The notes: a model not told the origin generated them from the sequence alone. A stretch of 26,666 nt of DNA from DASRAU01 sp036005805 (GCA_036005805.1 DASYQE010000390.1:1-26666), one strand, 5' to 3'. Positions 11,564-20,009 are shown, counted from the first letter of the stretch. A program made the numbers and translations.

Positions 11564-12499
11564 ATGTCCGACAACTTCGTTCTGACGCCGAAGCGACGCG
11601 TGCCCGCGTTGCGCCGCTTCACCGAGCGCGCGCTCTACCTGTCGAATCCCTTCCGGTTCGGCAACAAGCTGCCGTCGTGGTTCCGGAACACGGGTGCCTG
11701 GGAAGCGGCGTTCAAGGCGGCGGATCCCATCCGTTACGGCTACTGGCGGATGAAGAACGCGGCGCGTCGTGCCGCCGCGATTCCCGAGGGCCCGGACTCG
11801 CGCATCGTCGAGACCCTCCGCCGGGACGGGATCATCATCCTGCCCGGCTTCGTCCCGCCCGATCTCATCGCCCACATGGAGCGCACGGCGCGTTCCTACG
11901 CGCGCGCCGCGGCCGGGATCGACATCGATGCCCCGAAGCCGGCCGAGCAGACGCACCTGAACAATCTCGGGAACGATCTGCGGCGCGACGACCCCATCCT
12001 GACCTTCCTGCGATCCGACCGGATGCTCGGCATCGCCGGGGGCTACCTGGGATTCCGCCCGCGCCTCAGGCGGCTGGCGCTCTTCTTCAACCAGCCGCAG
12101 CCGCACCTCGAGGGCCCGGACAACGTCGAGAAGCACTTCCACGCCGACACGCACGACTTCATCGCGCTCAAGTTCTTCATCTACCTGCACGACACGGTGG
12201 AGCAGAACGGCCCCTTCACCTACGTCAAGCAGACGAACTTCTTCGGCCGGCGCCGCGGCGTCGTCGCGCGCATCCCGGCCTACTCGGAGATCTCGTCCGA
12301 GGAGATGCAGGCATTCGTCCCCGCCTCGGAGTGGGTGCTCGCCACCGGCCCGGCCGGAACCGGGATCTTCGCCGAGACGACCGGGGTGCACCGCGGCGGC
12401 CGCACCGAGGCCGGGCACCGCCTGATGCTGGTGGCCGAGTACGCCAGCCGCCGCCCCTGGATTCGCTTCGACCACGACATCGCCGACCCGGGCGAATAG
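11564..12499 (+). CDS. Phytanoyl-CoA dioxygenase-like Fe(II)/2-oxoglutarate oxygenase
   Basis: A 311-residue protein that looks like a PhyH-family non-haem iron oxygenase. The double-stranded beta-helix core starts near VETLRRDGIIILPGFVPPDLI (about 82-102), typical of the family. The probable iron triad is His193 and Asp195 in HFHADTHDF with His276 in TTGVHRGGR; Arg280 or Arg287 could bind 2-oxoglutarate. The substrate is unknown: the family hydroxylates acyl-CoAs, natural-product intermediates and other small molecules. ATG 11564 has only weak AG-rich sequence upstream. The frame is open back through the tRNA, but that cannot be coding. The gene sits between tRNA-Lys and tRNA-Glu on the same strand, 41 nt after one and 42 nt before the other. 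Confidence 0.82.
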   Translation: MSDNFVLTPKRRVPALRRFTERALYLSNPFRFGNKLPSWFRNTGAWEAAFKAADPIRYGYWRMKNAARRAAAIPEGPDSRIVETLRRDGIIILPGFVPPDLIAHMERTARSYARAAAGIDIDAPKPAEQTHLNNLGNDLRRDDPILTFLRSDRMLGIAGGYLGFRPRLRRLALFFNQPQPHLEGPDNVEKHFHADTHDFIALKFFIYLHDTVEQNGPFTYVKQTNFFGRRRGVVARIPAYSEISSEEMQAFVPASEWVLATGPAGTGIFAETTGVHRGGRTEAGHRLMLVAEYASRRPWIRFDHDIADPGE

Positions 12500-12541
12500 C
12501 GCGGGAGTGGGATAGGATCCCCAGCTTCCGCGGCGACACGG

Positions 12542-12619
12542 GTCCCCATCGTCTAGCCTGGCCCAGGACACCGCCCTTTCAAGGCGGGAACACGGGTTCA
12601 AATCCCGTTGGGGACGCCA
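12542..12619 (+). tRNA. tRNA-Glu (anticodon TTC)
   Basis: The acceptor stem GTCCCCA pairs perfectly with TGGGGAC. The D stem is GTCT/GGAC, the anticodon stem CCGCC/GGCGG with loop CTTTCAA giving anticodon TTC, and the T stem ACGGG/CCCGT around TTCAAAT. The discriminator is G at 12616 and CCA is encoded at 12617-12619, unlike the nearby tRNA-Lys. TAGGAT about 27 nt upstream could be a -10 box, but this is weak. Confidence 0.97.
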
Positions 12620-12668
12620 GATTTTCCCTCCGCGTCGCGCCGCTCGTTCATCCCGTGTGTGAGAATGA

Positions 12669-12687
12669 CGGGCAACGTCCGTGCCCG
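12669..12687 (+). other. Hairpin between tRNA-Glu and the Cys-rich peptide gene
   Basis: CGGGCA and TGCCCG form a perfect 6-bp stem around a 7-nt loop. No T-tract follows, so it is not a standard intrinsic terminator. It could be a leader structure of the peptide gene or part of tRNA transcript termination. Confidence 0.25.
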
Positions 12688-12714
12688 AAACACGACTCAG
12701 AGGGAGGAACGATC

Positions 12715-13029
12715 ATGAAGACGCATGCACTCCTCGTTCTGCTGGCTGTCGTCTTTCTCATGACCTCGGGGGGGATGACGGCCCGCGGGGTCGCTCCGGT
12801 GCCGGCTCCATCAGTCGAGTCGTTCACGCTCGCTTCCGCCGATTTCAGCCCGGCCGACGTGTGCAGCGTAGCCTCCGATATGGTCCCGGGCGAAGATCAC
12901 GCGGAAAGAGTGCCGCCGGGGTGCTGCACGACGCAGTGCAACGTGGACAGGGACTGCAACAAGATCTGCGGCAAAGGTGTGTGCGCCTGCATCCAGGAGA
13001 CCTCCTGCTGCCGGCGCTGCGTGTACTGA
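12715..13029 (+). CDS. Small secreted cysteine-rich protein of unknown function
   Basis: 104 residues, no family recognised. A strong ribosome binding site (AGGGAGGA) precedes ATG 12715. The N-terminus has a basic residue and a hydrophobic stretch, THALLVLLAVVFLMTSG, then Ala-rich and Pro-rich sequence, consistent with a Sec signal peptide. The remainder holds eleven cysteines, ten of them in the last 35 residues, including GCCTTQC, RDCNKICGKG, VCACIQ and SCCRRC. Such density suggests a disulfide-stabilised mini-protein or a metal-binding peptide. The cysteine-rich half is at the very C-terminus, which would suit a proteolytically released peptide. It lies 95 nt after tRNA-Glu and ends 8 nt before the stop of the convergent beta-helix protein. 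No maturation enzyme, transporter or immunity gene is recognisable next to it. Confidence 0.75.
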   Translation: MKTHALLVLLAVVFLMTSGGMTARGVAPVPAPSVESFTLASADFSPADVCSVASDMVPGEDHAERVPPGCCTTQCNVDRDCNKICGKGVCACIQETSCCRRCVY

Positions 13030-13041
13030 AGTCTTCTTCAG
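13026..13041 (+). terminator. Small hairpin between convergent genes
   Basis: CTGAAG and CTTCAG form a 6-bp stem with a 4-nt loop, spanning both stop codons of the Cys-rich peptide gene and the beta-helix gene. There is no clear run of T on either side, so a role in bidirectional termination is only possible. Confidence 0.27.
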
Positions 13042-16000
13042 AAGCACGCTCCGCCCAGAAACTGCGGCTTCGCGCAAATCGCGGGGAAGGTCGCCTCGGG
13101 CTCCTCCGTGTTGCTCGAGCTCTGACCATAGCTGCCTTCGACCGACCCATTCTGGCCGACGATGGCGAAGTAGAACGCCTGGCCGACCGCGGGATTGCCG
13201 ATGAGCACGTTGGCGGAGCCGCTGGTGCCGAGGCCGCAGGCGGCGCTCGTCCAGTTCATGCCGGCGGGTCCGAGCATGCCGGGTCCGACGGTTCCCCAGT
13301 AGAGAACGTGGTCGGTGGCGCCGCACGCCGGCGTGTAGGTGAAAGTCAGCGTGCCGCCGGCTCCCGGCGCGACCGTCATGGTCTTCGCTGGTGAGGCTTC
13401 CTGGGGGCTCGCCAGCTCTCCCGAGAACTCCGACGTGTTGCCGGCCAAATCGGTGGCGGTTGCGGTAACGAGGCCGACGTTCGTGGTTTGCGTCAGGACC
13501 GTCCACGCGAGGTTCCCCGAAACGTCGGTCGTGAACGTGCCCGAGCCGAGCCAGAGGCGTCCCTCACCGTAGCCGGAGGGGTCGGGAGCGGGGGAGCCGT
13601 AGACGTCGATCGTGTATTTGGACGCCGGACGGCTGTTCAGCGTCCCCGAGATCAGCACGCTGTTCATGAAGCTCGGCGTCGCGCTCGTCACGATCGGGAA
13701 GTTCTGCAGCATGTTGGCGCCGGTGTCGCCGTCCCCGGCGTCGTTCGGAGTCACGCCGCCGGGGGCGAGGTCGATGCCGAGCCCGCCGTTGTCGTGGATG
13801 GAGTTGGCGCGCACGGTCGTCTGGCGCAGGCTCGCCGACCCGGCGACGTTCACGCCGGCGCCGCCGTTCCAGGCGATGTGGTTGCCGAACGCCGCGCCCG
13901 GCCCCCCGACCAGTCCGACCGGACCGCTGACGACGATGCCGGCGCCGGCGTTGCCCAGGGGCGTCACGCCGTCCGCCTTCAGCCCGATCAGATTCGACTG
14001 GACCACGTTCGCGGCGTAGAGGGCGGTGATCGAGAGGCCATTGCCGCCGTTTCCGGAGATGACGTTGGGCGCGCCCGGCGCTCCGATCTGCAGGAGGTTG
14101 GAGATTTCACCGAACACGCCATCGCCGCCGTTGCCAAGGCCCCCCGCGCCGGCGGCGTTCGTCCCGATGATGTTGCCGATGATGCGGGACTGGTAGTCCG
14201 AGGCATCGGCGTGCACGTACTGGAATGCGATGGACCAGCCGAAAAGAGTCCCCGAATCGCCCGCGGCGACGTCGGCGATCTCGAGCATCCACGTCCCCGC
14301 CGTGGAGATCCCGGAGAGCGCTGCGAGCGCCTCTTCGGGCTGGAACGACCCCGAGAAGGGGGGCGCACCGAGCCCGACGGGCGTCGCAGCCCCATCATCG
14401 AAGGTGGTGCTGAAGAAGTTGTCCCCGGCACCTCCGCGGCGGTCGGCCAGCCGGAGGCGCGCGCCGTTCGGAGCGATCAGGGTGAGGATCAGATCGGAAT
14501 CGAACGTGTGGGCGAGATCCAGGGACACCGTGAGACTGACGAGGAGGTCCGGGGTCGCCGTGGCCGTGACCAGGCTCGAGGTGGTGGTCGCGAGATCCGG
14601 CAGGTTCTTCGGTGTGTCGCCGGACGTGCCGGAACCGGATTTGATGTTGGGTCCTTCGTAGATCCAGACGCCGTGCGTGTCGTTGCCGGAGACGATGTTC
14701 GCCTCCCCGGGGTTGGCGCCGCCGTAGAGGACGTAACTGCCGCCGCCGACGAGGATCCCCCGGCTGTTCCCCAGGCGGACGGTGCCGGTGTGGTCGAGAC
14801 CCACGATGTTTCCCTGGACCGTGCACGATTCGCAGAAGCCCCAGACCGCAATACCGCAGGACTGAGGGTCCATGGTGTTGCCCGAGGCGAGATTCCCTTC
14901 CCCGGGACCGGCCCCGCCCACCCGCACGACGGGAGAGTCGGCCAGGATGCCATGCGCCTTGTTCGGCACGGCCTGGGTGCCCGAGGGATCGGTCCCGACG
15001 TAGTTCCCGAGGATGTCGTTGTTGAAGGAGAGGGGAGGGTTTCCGCGCGTCATGATGCCGTACGCATTTCCCGAGACGACATTGCGTGCCGCGGCCACGC
15101 CGCCGCCCGCGATGCTGTTCGAGGTGCCGTAATCCAGGAGAATCCCCGTGAAGCCGGCGCGATTCAGCGGCTGCGTCCCGGTGACGTCGGTGCCGATGAG
15201 GTTCCCCTGGATGCGGACGAAGGCCGAGTCCTGGGTGTGCACGCCGCTCTGTCCGCTGGCGGAGATCAGGTTGCCCGCTCCGGCCGCGGTGCCTCCCACC
15301 TGCGTGCCGTCGGCATTGGAGGCCATCACCCCGTCCCCGAGGTTGATCAGGCGCAGCGTGCCGGTGATGTCGGTGCCGATGTAGTTCCCCTGCACCGTGT
15401 TGCGGACCGCGTTGCGGGCCGACCCGCCGTTGATCTCGACACCGTGCCCCGAGGCCTGCTCGCGCCCCCCGGCGATGATGTTGCGGGCCCCGGCCGCGGT
15501 GCCGCCGACGGTGTTCTGTGGCGACTGATCGATGACGACCCCCTTGGTGTTGCCGAGGCCGACGGTCCCCGTGACGTCGGTGCCGATGAGGTTCCCCGCG
15601 ACGACGTTGCCGAAGATCGTTTCTCCTTCGGTCGTCATGCTCCAGGACTGGAGCGAGCCGATGTCGCCGGACGCGGTGTCCTGGACCTCGAGGTTCCAGG
15701 TGCCGGCCTGGTTGCGTCCGTTGAGGATCGACAGCGGCTCGTCGGGGACGTACGAACCGCTGAAGGGGGCGACCCCGGCGGAGATCGGCGTGGCCGCCCC
15801 GTCGTCGAACAGCGTGCCGTTGTAGTTGTCGCCGCCGCCGCCGTGCTGTCGTGAGAGGGCGACGCGCGTGCTGTCCGGCGCGACGAGGGTCAGGACAAGG
15901 TCGGCGTCGAAGGTGTGCGTGATCGACACGCGCACGTTCACGTCGTCGAGGACCCGCTCGTCGGGGATCGTGAGGGGCATCGACACCGTGCACAGGTCGC

Positions 16001-17819
16001 AGATGCCGAGCGCGGCGCCCTGCGAGGCGTACTCGGTCTCGAACGTGGACGGTCCTCGGATGGCGACGCCGGCCTGAAGATGGCCGGCGATGACGTTGCG
16101 CGCCGCCGGCGCCGTGCCGCCGATGGTGTTCAGGTGCGAGTCGCGGACGACGACCCCCGAGTCCTGGTTGCCAATCGCGACCGTCCCGGTGTGATCGAGA
16201 CCCAGGAAGTTCCCCTCGACGATGGAGTGGCCGGAGCCGTCGAGGATGACGCCGCTGCCGGAGAAGCCGCGGATGACGAGGCCGCGGACGGTGCTCGGGC
16301 CGGCGCGCACGACGAGGCCGCTGGTTCCGGGAGGCAGCGGGCCGCTGCCGTCGAGCTCGACGATCGGCGTCCCCGAATAGCCGGGCTGCGTCGTGCCGTC
16401 GAGGGTGACCGGGTCGGTGATGTCGGGCAGCGGCGTGACCGGAGCGATCGTCAGGTTGGAGGAGGGCGTGATGGCGAAGGCGATGCTGTCGGACCCGGCG
16501 TGGGTGTTCGCGTCGGCGATCGCCTGTCGCAGCGAGCCCGGCCCGCCGTCCACGATGGTCGTCACCGTGTAGACGGTGGGGGCCGCGGGGGGAAGGATGG
16601 TCAGCTGCGCCGGCGCGGTGCCGTCGAGGATGACGAGGGAGGGGACCGCCGAGGGGCCCAGCCGCAGCGGGACGGCCGCGATCGGGTCCGGCGCGATGCT
16701 GTCGTCGAGCGTGACGAGAGCGTCTTCGCCTCCCTTGGCCACCGGTGCCACCATCAGCAGGGAGCCGGCCCGGCTGGATGCGAAGGTCCGGGGGGAGCGG
16801 ATCGTGCCGGGCTGCGCCGTCCGGAGCATCCCATCGTCTCCGGCGAGTGTCACCGCCCGGCCTCCCGGCCGGCCGAAGCGCCCCAGGATCGCCCGAACCG
16901 GGGTGAATGCGAGCGGCTGTCGTTCCACGACGGGCGCCGGCACGGCGGCGCGCGCCGCGACCCCGAGCGACAGCGCCCGATCGCGACCGTGGACGATCTC
17001 GATCCCGCGCGAGGTGCCCACGACCAGGTCATTGCGGGCGTCGCCGTCGAAATCCCCCAGCGCGAGAGCCGTGACCGGAGCCCCTCGGCGCAGGGTGTCC
17101 GGCTGCGCCTTCCAGGCCCCCTCGGGGCCTTCGAACGAGACGATGTCGTGGCCGCGATCCCGTTCGATGACGACGACGATGTCCGCCAGCGCATCGGGGA
17201 GATCGATTTCGCCGGTGAGCATCCGGCTCAGCCGGCCGGGAAGGGCGCGATCCACGGCCTCGCCGAAGCCGCCCCGGCCGTTTCCCCGCAGCAGGAAGAG
17301 CGCCCGGCCCCCTTCCGCGGCGGCGACCAGGTCGAGGTGCCCGTCGTTGTCGAAGTCGCCGGCGCCGAGGAAGTCGGCGGAGGACGGGAGATCGAACGTC
17401 CGGGCGGCCGCGTCGAACGGCGCGGCCTGACGCGGATCCAGGCCATCCCTGGCCCGTCGTTTCAAGGCCTCCGGTTCGAAGGGCTGGATCGCATCCGCGT
17501 CTCCAACGACCAAGGCCACGAGCCCGCGTCCACCGGTGGAAAAGGCGATCGCAAGATCCATCGTTCCGTCTTCGTCGAAATCTCCGGACGCGAGGGCGCG
17601 CGGCCGGGCCCCGGAGGCGATCCCCGCCCCGCCCGGGCCGGGTCGGAGGTCCAGGGACAGCCGACGGGGCGCGCCGAACGCGGCATCACCGGGTGCGAGG
17701 AGCAGCGGGATCCGGCCGGAAGCGGAGACCGCGTGCAGCCCCGTCGGGCGCGCCGATTCGGCGGCGGCGGTGGCAACGAGCAGGACGAGGCAGGAGAGGG
17801 TGGCGGCGAAGCGTCGCAT
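13038..17819 (-). CDS. Very large secreted protein: FG-GAP repeats, parallel beta-helix with two inserted P domains
   Basis: 1593 residues, starting at ATG 17819 with GGGAGA 8 nt upstream. A signal peptide covers about 1-20 (LSCLVLLVATAAA). Residues about 70-280 carry FG-GAP/VCBS-type calcium-binding repeats, e.g. GDFDEDGTMDLA, GDFDNDGHLDLV and GDFDGDARNDLV. GPGSLRQAIADAN (427-438) is the motif that often opens bacterial beta-helix proteins. From about 450 to 1370 run repeated beta-helix coils (VGGTAAGARNIIAG, GNLIGTDVTGT). Two P/Homo B domains interrupt them, at about 602-730 and 1081-1200, both with HTFD(A/S)DL, FDDGAATP and a conserved AGTW. A fibronectin-like region (about 1478-1575) and C-terminal GGACF close the protein. 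No protease catalytic domain is present. Likely a cell-surface or extracellular adhesion or carbohydrate-contact protein; that function is inferred. Confidence 0.88.
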   Translation of the reverse strand: MRRFAATLSCLVLLVATAAAESARPTGLHAVSASGRIPLLLAPGDAAFGAPRRLSLDLRPGPGGAGIASGARPRALASGDFDEDGTMDLAIAFSTGGRGLVALVVGDADAIQPFEPEALKRRARDGLDPRQAAPFDAAARTFDLPSSADFLGAGDFDNDGHLDLVAAAEGGRALFLLRGNGRGGFGEAVDRALPGRLSRMLTGEIDLPDALADIVVVIERDRGHDIVSFEGPEGAWKAQPDTLRRGAPVTALALGDFDGDARNDLVVGTSRGIEIVHGRDRALSLGVAARAAVPAPVVERQPLAFTPVRAILGRFGRPGGRAVTLAGDDGMLRTAQPGTIRSPRTFASSRAGSLLMVAPVAKGGEDALVTLDDSIAPDPIAAVPLRLGPSAVPSLVILDGTAPAQLTILPPAAPTVYTVTTIVDGGPGSLRQAIADANTHAGSDSIAFAITPSSNLTIAPVTPLPDITDPVTLDGTTQPGYSGTPIVELDGSGPLPPGTSGLVVRAGPSTVRGLVIRGFSGSGVILDGSGHSIVEGNFLGLDHTGTVAIGNQDSGVVVRDSHLNTIGGTAPAARNVIAGHLQAGVAIRGPSTFETEYASQGAALGICDLCTVSMPLTIPDERVLDDVNVRVSITHTFDADLVLTLVAPDSTRVALSRQHGGGGDNYNGTLFDDGAATPISAGVAPFSGSYVPDEPLSILNGRNQAGTWNLEVQDTASGDIGSLQSWSMTTEGETIFGNVVAGNLIGTDVTGTVGLGNTKGVVIDQSPQNTVGGTAAGARNIIAGGREQASGHGVEINGGSARNAVRNTVQGNYIGTDITGTLRLINLGDGVMASNADGTQVGGTAAGAGNLISASGQSGVHTQDSAFVRIQGNLIGTDVTGTQPLNRAGFTGILLDYGTSNSIAGGGVAAARNVVSGNAYGIMTRGNPPLSFNNDILGNYVGTDPSGTQAVPNKAHGILADSPVVRVGGAGPGEGNLASGNTMDPQSCGIAVWGFCESCTVQGNIVGLDHTGTVRLGNSRGILVGGGSYVLYGGANPGEANIVSGNDTHGVWIYEGPNIKSGSGTSGDTPKNLPDLATTTSSLVTATATPDLLVSLTVSLDLAHTFDSDLILTLIAPNGARLRLADRRGGAGDNFFSTTFDDGAATPVGLGAPPFSGSFQPEEALAALSGISTAGTWMLEIADVAAGDSGTLFGWSIAFQYVHADASDYQSRIIGNIIGTNAAGAGGLGNGGDGVFGEISNLLQIGAPGAPNVISGNGGNGLSITALYAANVVQSNLIGLKADGVTPLGNAGAGIVVSGPVGLVGGPGAAFGNHIAWNGGAGVNVAGSASLRQTTVRANSIHDNGGLGIDLAPGGVTPNDAGDGDTGANMLQNFPIVTSATPSFMNSVLISGTLNSRPASKYTIDVYGSPAPDPSGYGEGRLWLGSGTFTTDVSGNLAWTVLTQTTNVGLVTATATDLAGNTSEFSGELASPQEASPAKTMTVAPGAGGTLTFTYTPACGATDHVLYWGTVGPGMLGPAGMNWTSAACGLGTSGSANVLIGNPAVGQAFYFAIVGQNGSVEGSYGQSSSNTEEPEATFPAICAKPQFLGGACF

Positions 17820-17882
17820 GGCGTTTCTCCCGAGCGGCGAGCGGCTCTATGACCGGAAACGCAAAGTGAGAGAAATATGCGA

Positions 17883-17903
17883 CACGAACCTGAAAGATTC
17901 GTG
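17883..17903. promoter_or_regulatory. Inverted repeat CACGAA-N9-TTCGTG upstream of the beta-helix gene
   Basis: Perfect 6-bp arms are separated by 9 nt, in the 140-bp gap between the AsmA-like gene's stop and the beta-helix gene's start. This is the only AT-richer stretch nearby and could be an operator or promoter-proximal regulator site for the minus-strand beta-helix gene. No known regulator binding consensus was recognised. Confidence 0.3.
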
Positions 17904-17959
17904 AAGGATTGTCCCGAACCGTGCAGGACGCTCTGCTGCGGGAAAAGGGGAGCCGGTCC

Positions 17960-19939
17960 CTAGGGGCCGGAGGAGGGTGAAGCGCCACCGGAGTCGGGAG
18001 GCGAGGTCTTCGGGATCAGGCCTTCCTTCTCGTTCTTCTCCTGCTTCTTCTGCTTCTTCTCGACCTTCTTCTCTTTTTTCTTCTCTTTGTCCTGCGCCTC
18101 GTCCTTGCGATCCTTCGCGTCCTCCTTGCCGAGGTCGCGGTACTTGTAGGGATCGAGGCCCCGGACCCCGGCCTGGAAGCCGGGGAGAATCGACTTGATG
18201 AAGGCGTTCTTGACGAGGTTGGCGATGATCTGCATGGCGCTCGATTTCGGATCGTCCACCGGGCCGTTGAGGGACGTGACGGTGGCGACCTCCTTGTTTT
18301 TCCTGTTCTCGAGCATCTTGGCGACGCCGCCGACGATCCCCTCGTACATCTTGCGGAAGACGTTCTTGCCCTTGTCCTGCTCTTTGTCGTAGACGTTGAT
18401 GTCGTGGAACAGCGGCTTGACGTAGCCGTTGATCATTCCATCGCGCACGCGGACCTCCGAGTAGACCGAGAACTTCCCGGCGGTCACGTCGAAATTGCCG
18501 TGCGCCCGCAGCAGGTCGTTGAGCGATTTCAGCTCGGTCTCCTTGACCGCGAGCTTCATCGCGAAGTTCGCCTGCTTGCCTTCGGGATAGAAGGTGGCCT
18601 TGCCGTCCACGTCACCGCTGCCCATGAACTTGCCCTTGAGGGTGGCGACGCACGGCCCGTCCTCGGCGCGGGAGGAGACGTTCCGGATCTCGAAGTTGGT
18701 GTCGGTGAAATAGAGCCGGTACGGCGGATTTTCCGCTTCGTTGATGACGCCCAGGGTCCCGTTCTTGAGCAGCACCTGTTTGGCGCGGAAGAGCTGCTTC
18801 GGGTTGTTGAGCGATTCGTGGGCGACCTTGTTGACCTCGTGGCCGGCCTCCTTCGCCACCGGGGTCGGCTGGGCTCCCTGCGCGTAGTCGATCTGGGTGT
18901 CGGTGAGGACGATGGAGTCGAGATCCACCGCGCTGATGGACGGGCCCATTTCCAGGACGCCGGATCCCGACAGCTCGCCGCGCTTCACCGTGACGCCGAA
19001 CGGCTTCAGGACCGGCTCGAAGTAACTCAGGTCGATGCGCTCGACGTTCATCTTCCCCTTGATGGCCGGGGTCGGCTCGGCGAGGAAATCGGCGTTGCCG
19101 TCGATCACCGCCTTGCCGACGTCGAAGATCTTCCCGTCGATGTGCACGGTGGAGGGATAGGTCCGGTCCTTGGAACGGACGTTGCGGATGTTGTCCGCCG
19201 TGAGGTTGACGTCGGTCGCGTGCAGCGGGCGGAAGCCGGAGGCGTCCTGGTAGACGAGCTTGCCGTTCGTGACGCTCAGCTCGTTCAGCTTGAGCGGGTA
19301 GATGCCTTCGATCGCCTGCTGCCAGCCGTGATCGGCGATGCCGACCTGGTCCTTGTTCTCCTCCGCCAGCTGGGTCAGGTTCGCATGGATGGTCGGGCCC
19401 TCGAACAGGGCGTCCCCGACGAGGCGCAACGCCAGCAGGTCGCGCCAGTGCACGCTGAGGCGCAGGCGCGGGACATGGATGACCGCCGGCGTCGGGTGCG
19501 CATCCTGGTAGACGTCGCCGTCGACGAGGTCGAGGCCCAGCCCGAGCAGGTGGAAGTCGACCCTGCGGACCGTGGCGTGGTAGCCCACGAGGTTCTCGTT
19601 GAGGGTCTTGACGACGAATCCATGCAGCGGACGGTCGAGGGCGCGATCGAGGACGAAGCCGAGCACCACCAGGATGCCGGCCACGATGAGGAGCGTCCGG
19701 AAAATCCGGTAGCGGCGTGTCGTCTGGCCGGGCCGCGGCCGCCGCCGCTCCGGCTCGCGCTCCAGGCGGGTCCGCGGCGGCGGAATCGGGATTTCGTGTC
19801 TCTCCTGCCGTCCTGGAACGGCACCGGCCCGCAGCCGTCGTCCTTCGTCCACGACACTCCTCCGAGGGTGCGCCGCAAAATGCCGCGACCCGCGAAGGAA
19901 ATCAGCAAGAGACTTGCCATCGATCTCCGGCGTGTCCAT
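17960..19939 (-). CDS. AsmA / DUF748-like membrane-anchored protein
   Basis: 659 residues from ATG 19939. A cytoplasmic, Arg/Pro-rich N-terminus leads to one membrane helix at about 79-98 (IFRTLLIVAGILVVLGFVL). A long periplasmic beta-rich region with the AsmA/DUF748 character follows: LDRPLHGFVVKTLNENLVGYHATVRRVDF, then LHATDVNLTADNIRN and MNVERIDLSYFEPVLKPFG. The C-terminus at about 605-640 is an extreme Lys/Glu tract before a Ser/Pro/Gly tail. AsmA-like proteins are implicated in outer-membrane lipid transport or assembly in other bacteria; the role here is inferred. An in-frame GTG at 19984 would add 15 residues, but ATG 19939 is preferred. No Shine-Dalgarno precedes it, and TTACAG/TACAGC lies 11-12 nt upstream. 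It is divergent from the dehydrogenase. Confidence 0.8.
   Translation of the reverse strand: MDTPEIDGKSLADFLRGSRHFAAHPRRSVVDEGRRLRAGAVPGRQERHEIPIPPPRTRLEREPERRRPRPGQTTRRYRIFRTLLIVAGILVVLGFVLDRALDRPLHGFVVKTLNENLVGYHATVRRVDFHLLGLGLDLVDGDVYQDAHPTPAVIHVPRLRLSVHWRDLLALRLVGDALFEGPTIHANLTQLAEENKDQVGIADHGWQQAIEGIYPLKLNELSVTNGKLVYQDASGFRPLHATDVNLTADNIRNVRSKDRTYPSTVHIDGKIFDVGKAVIDGNADFLAEPTPAIKGKMNVERIDLSYFEPVLKPFGVTVKRGELSGSGVLEMGPSISAVDLDSIVLTDTQIDYAQGAQPTPVAKEAGHEVNKVAHESLNNPKQLFRAKQVLLKNGTLGVINEAENPPYRLYFTDTNFEIRNVSSRAEDGPCVATLKGKFMGSGDVDGKATFYPEGKQANFAMKLAVKETELKSLNDLLRAHGNFDVTAGKFSVYSEVRVRDGMINGYVKPLFHDINVYDKEQDKGKNVFRKMYEGIVGGVAKMLENRKNKEVATVTSLNGPVDDPKSSAMQIIANLVKNAFIKSILPGFQAGVRGLDPYKYRDLGKEDAKDRKDEAQDKEKKKEKKVEKKQKKQEKNEKEGLIPKTSPPDSGGASPSSGP
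18022..18094. repeat. Low-complexity CTT/TTC-rich tract coding the Lys-rich tail
   Basis: A pyrimidine-rich stretch on the plus strand, built of CTTCTT, TTCTC and a TTTTTT run, encodes the Lys/Glu-rich C-terminus of the AsmA-like protein on the minus strand. It stands out from the GC-rich surroundings and is a plausible site of slippage or length variation. Confidence 0.6.
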
Positions 19940-20009
19940 GGGGTCGATTCGCTGTAAGCCGCGTCCCGACCGGCTTCTCCGCACCAGTGCCGGGGTGCGC
20001 GCGGGCGTG

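Noticed and set aside
11450..12619. tRNA-bounded integration site or genomic island
   Set aside because: No integrase, no repeated tRNA 3' end and no visible change in base composition between the two tRNAs.
13038..17819. CRISPR-like or direct-repeat array from recurring GGTGCCGCC-type motifs
   Set aside because: The repeats are degenerate, in frame, and code for beta-helix coils of one long protein.
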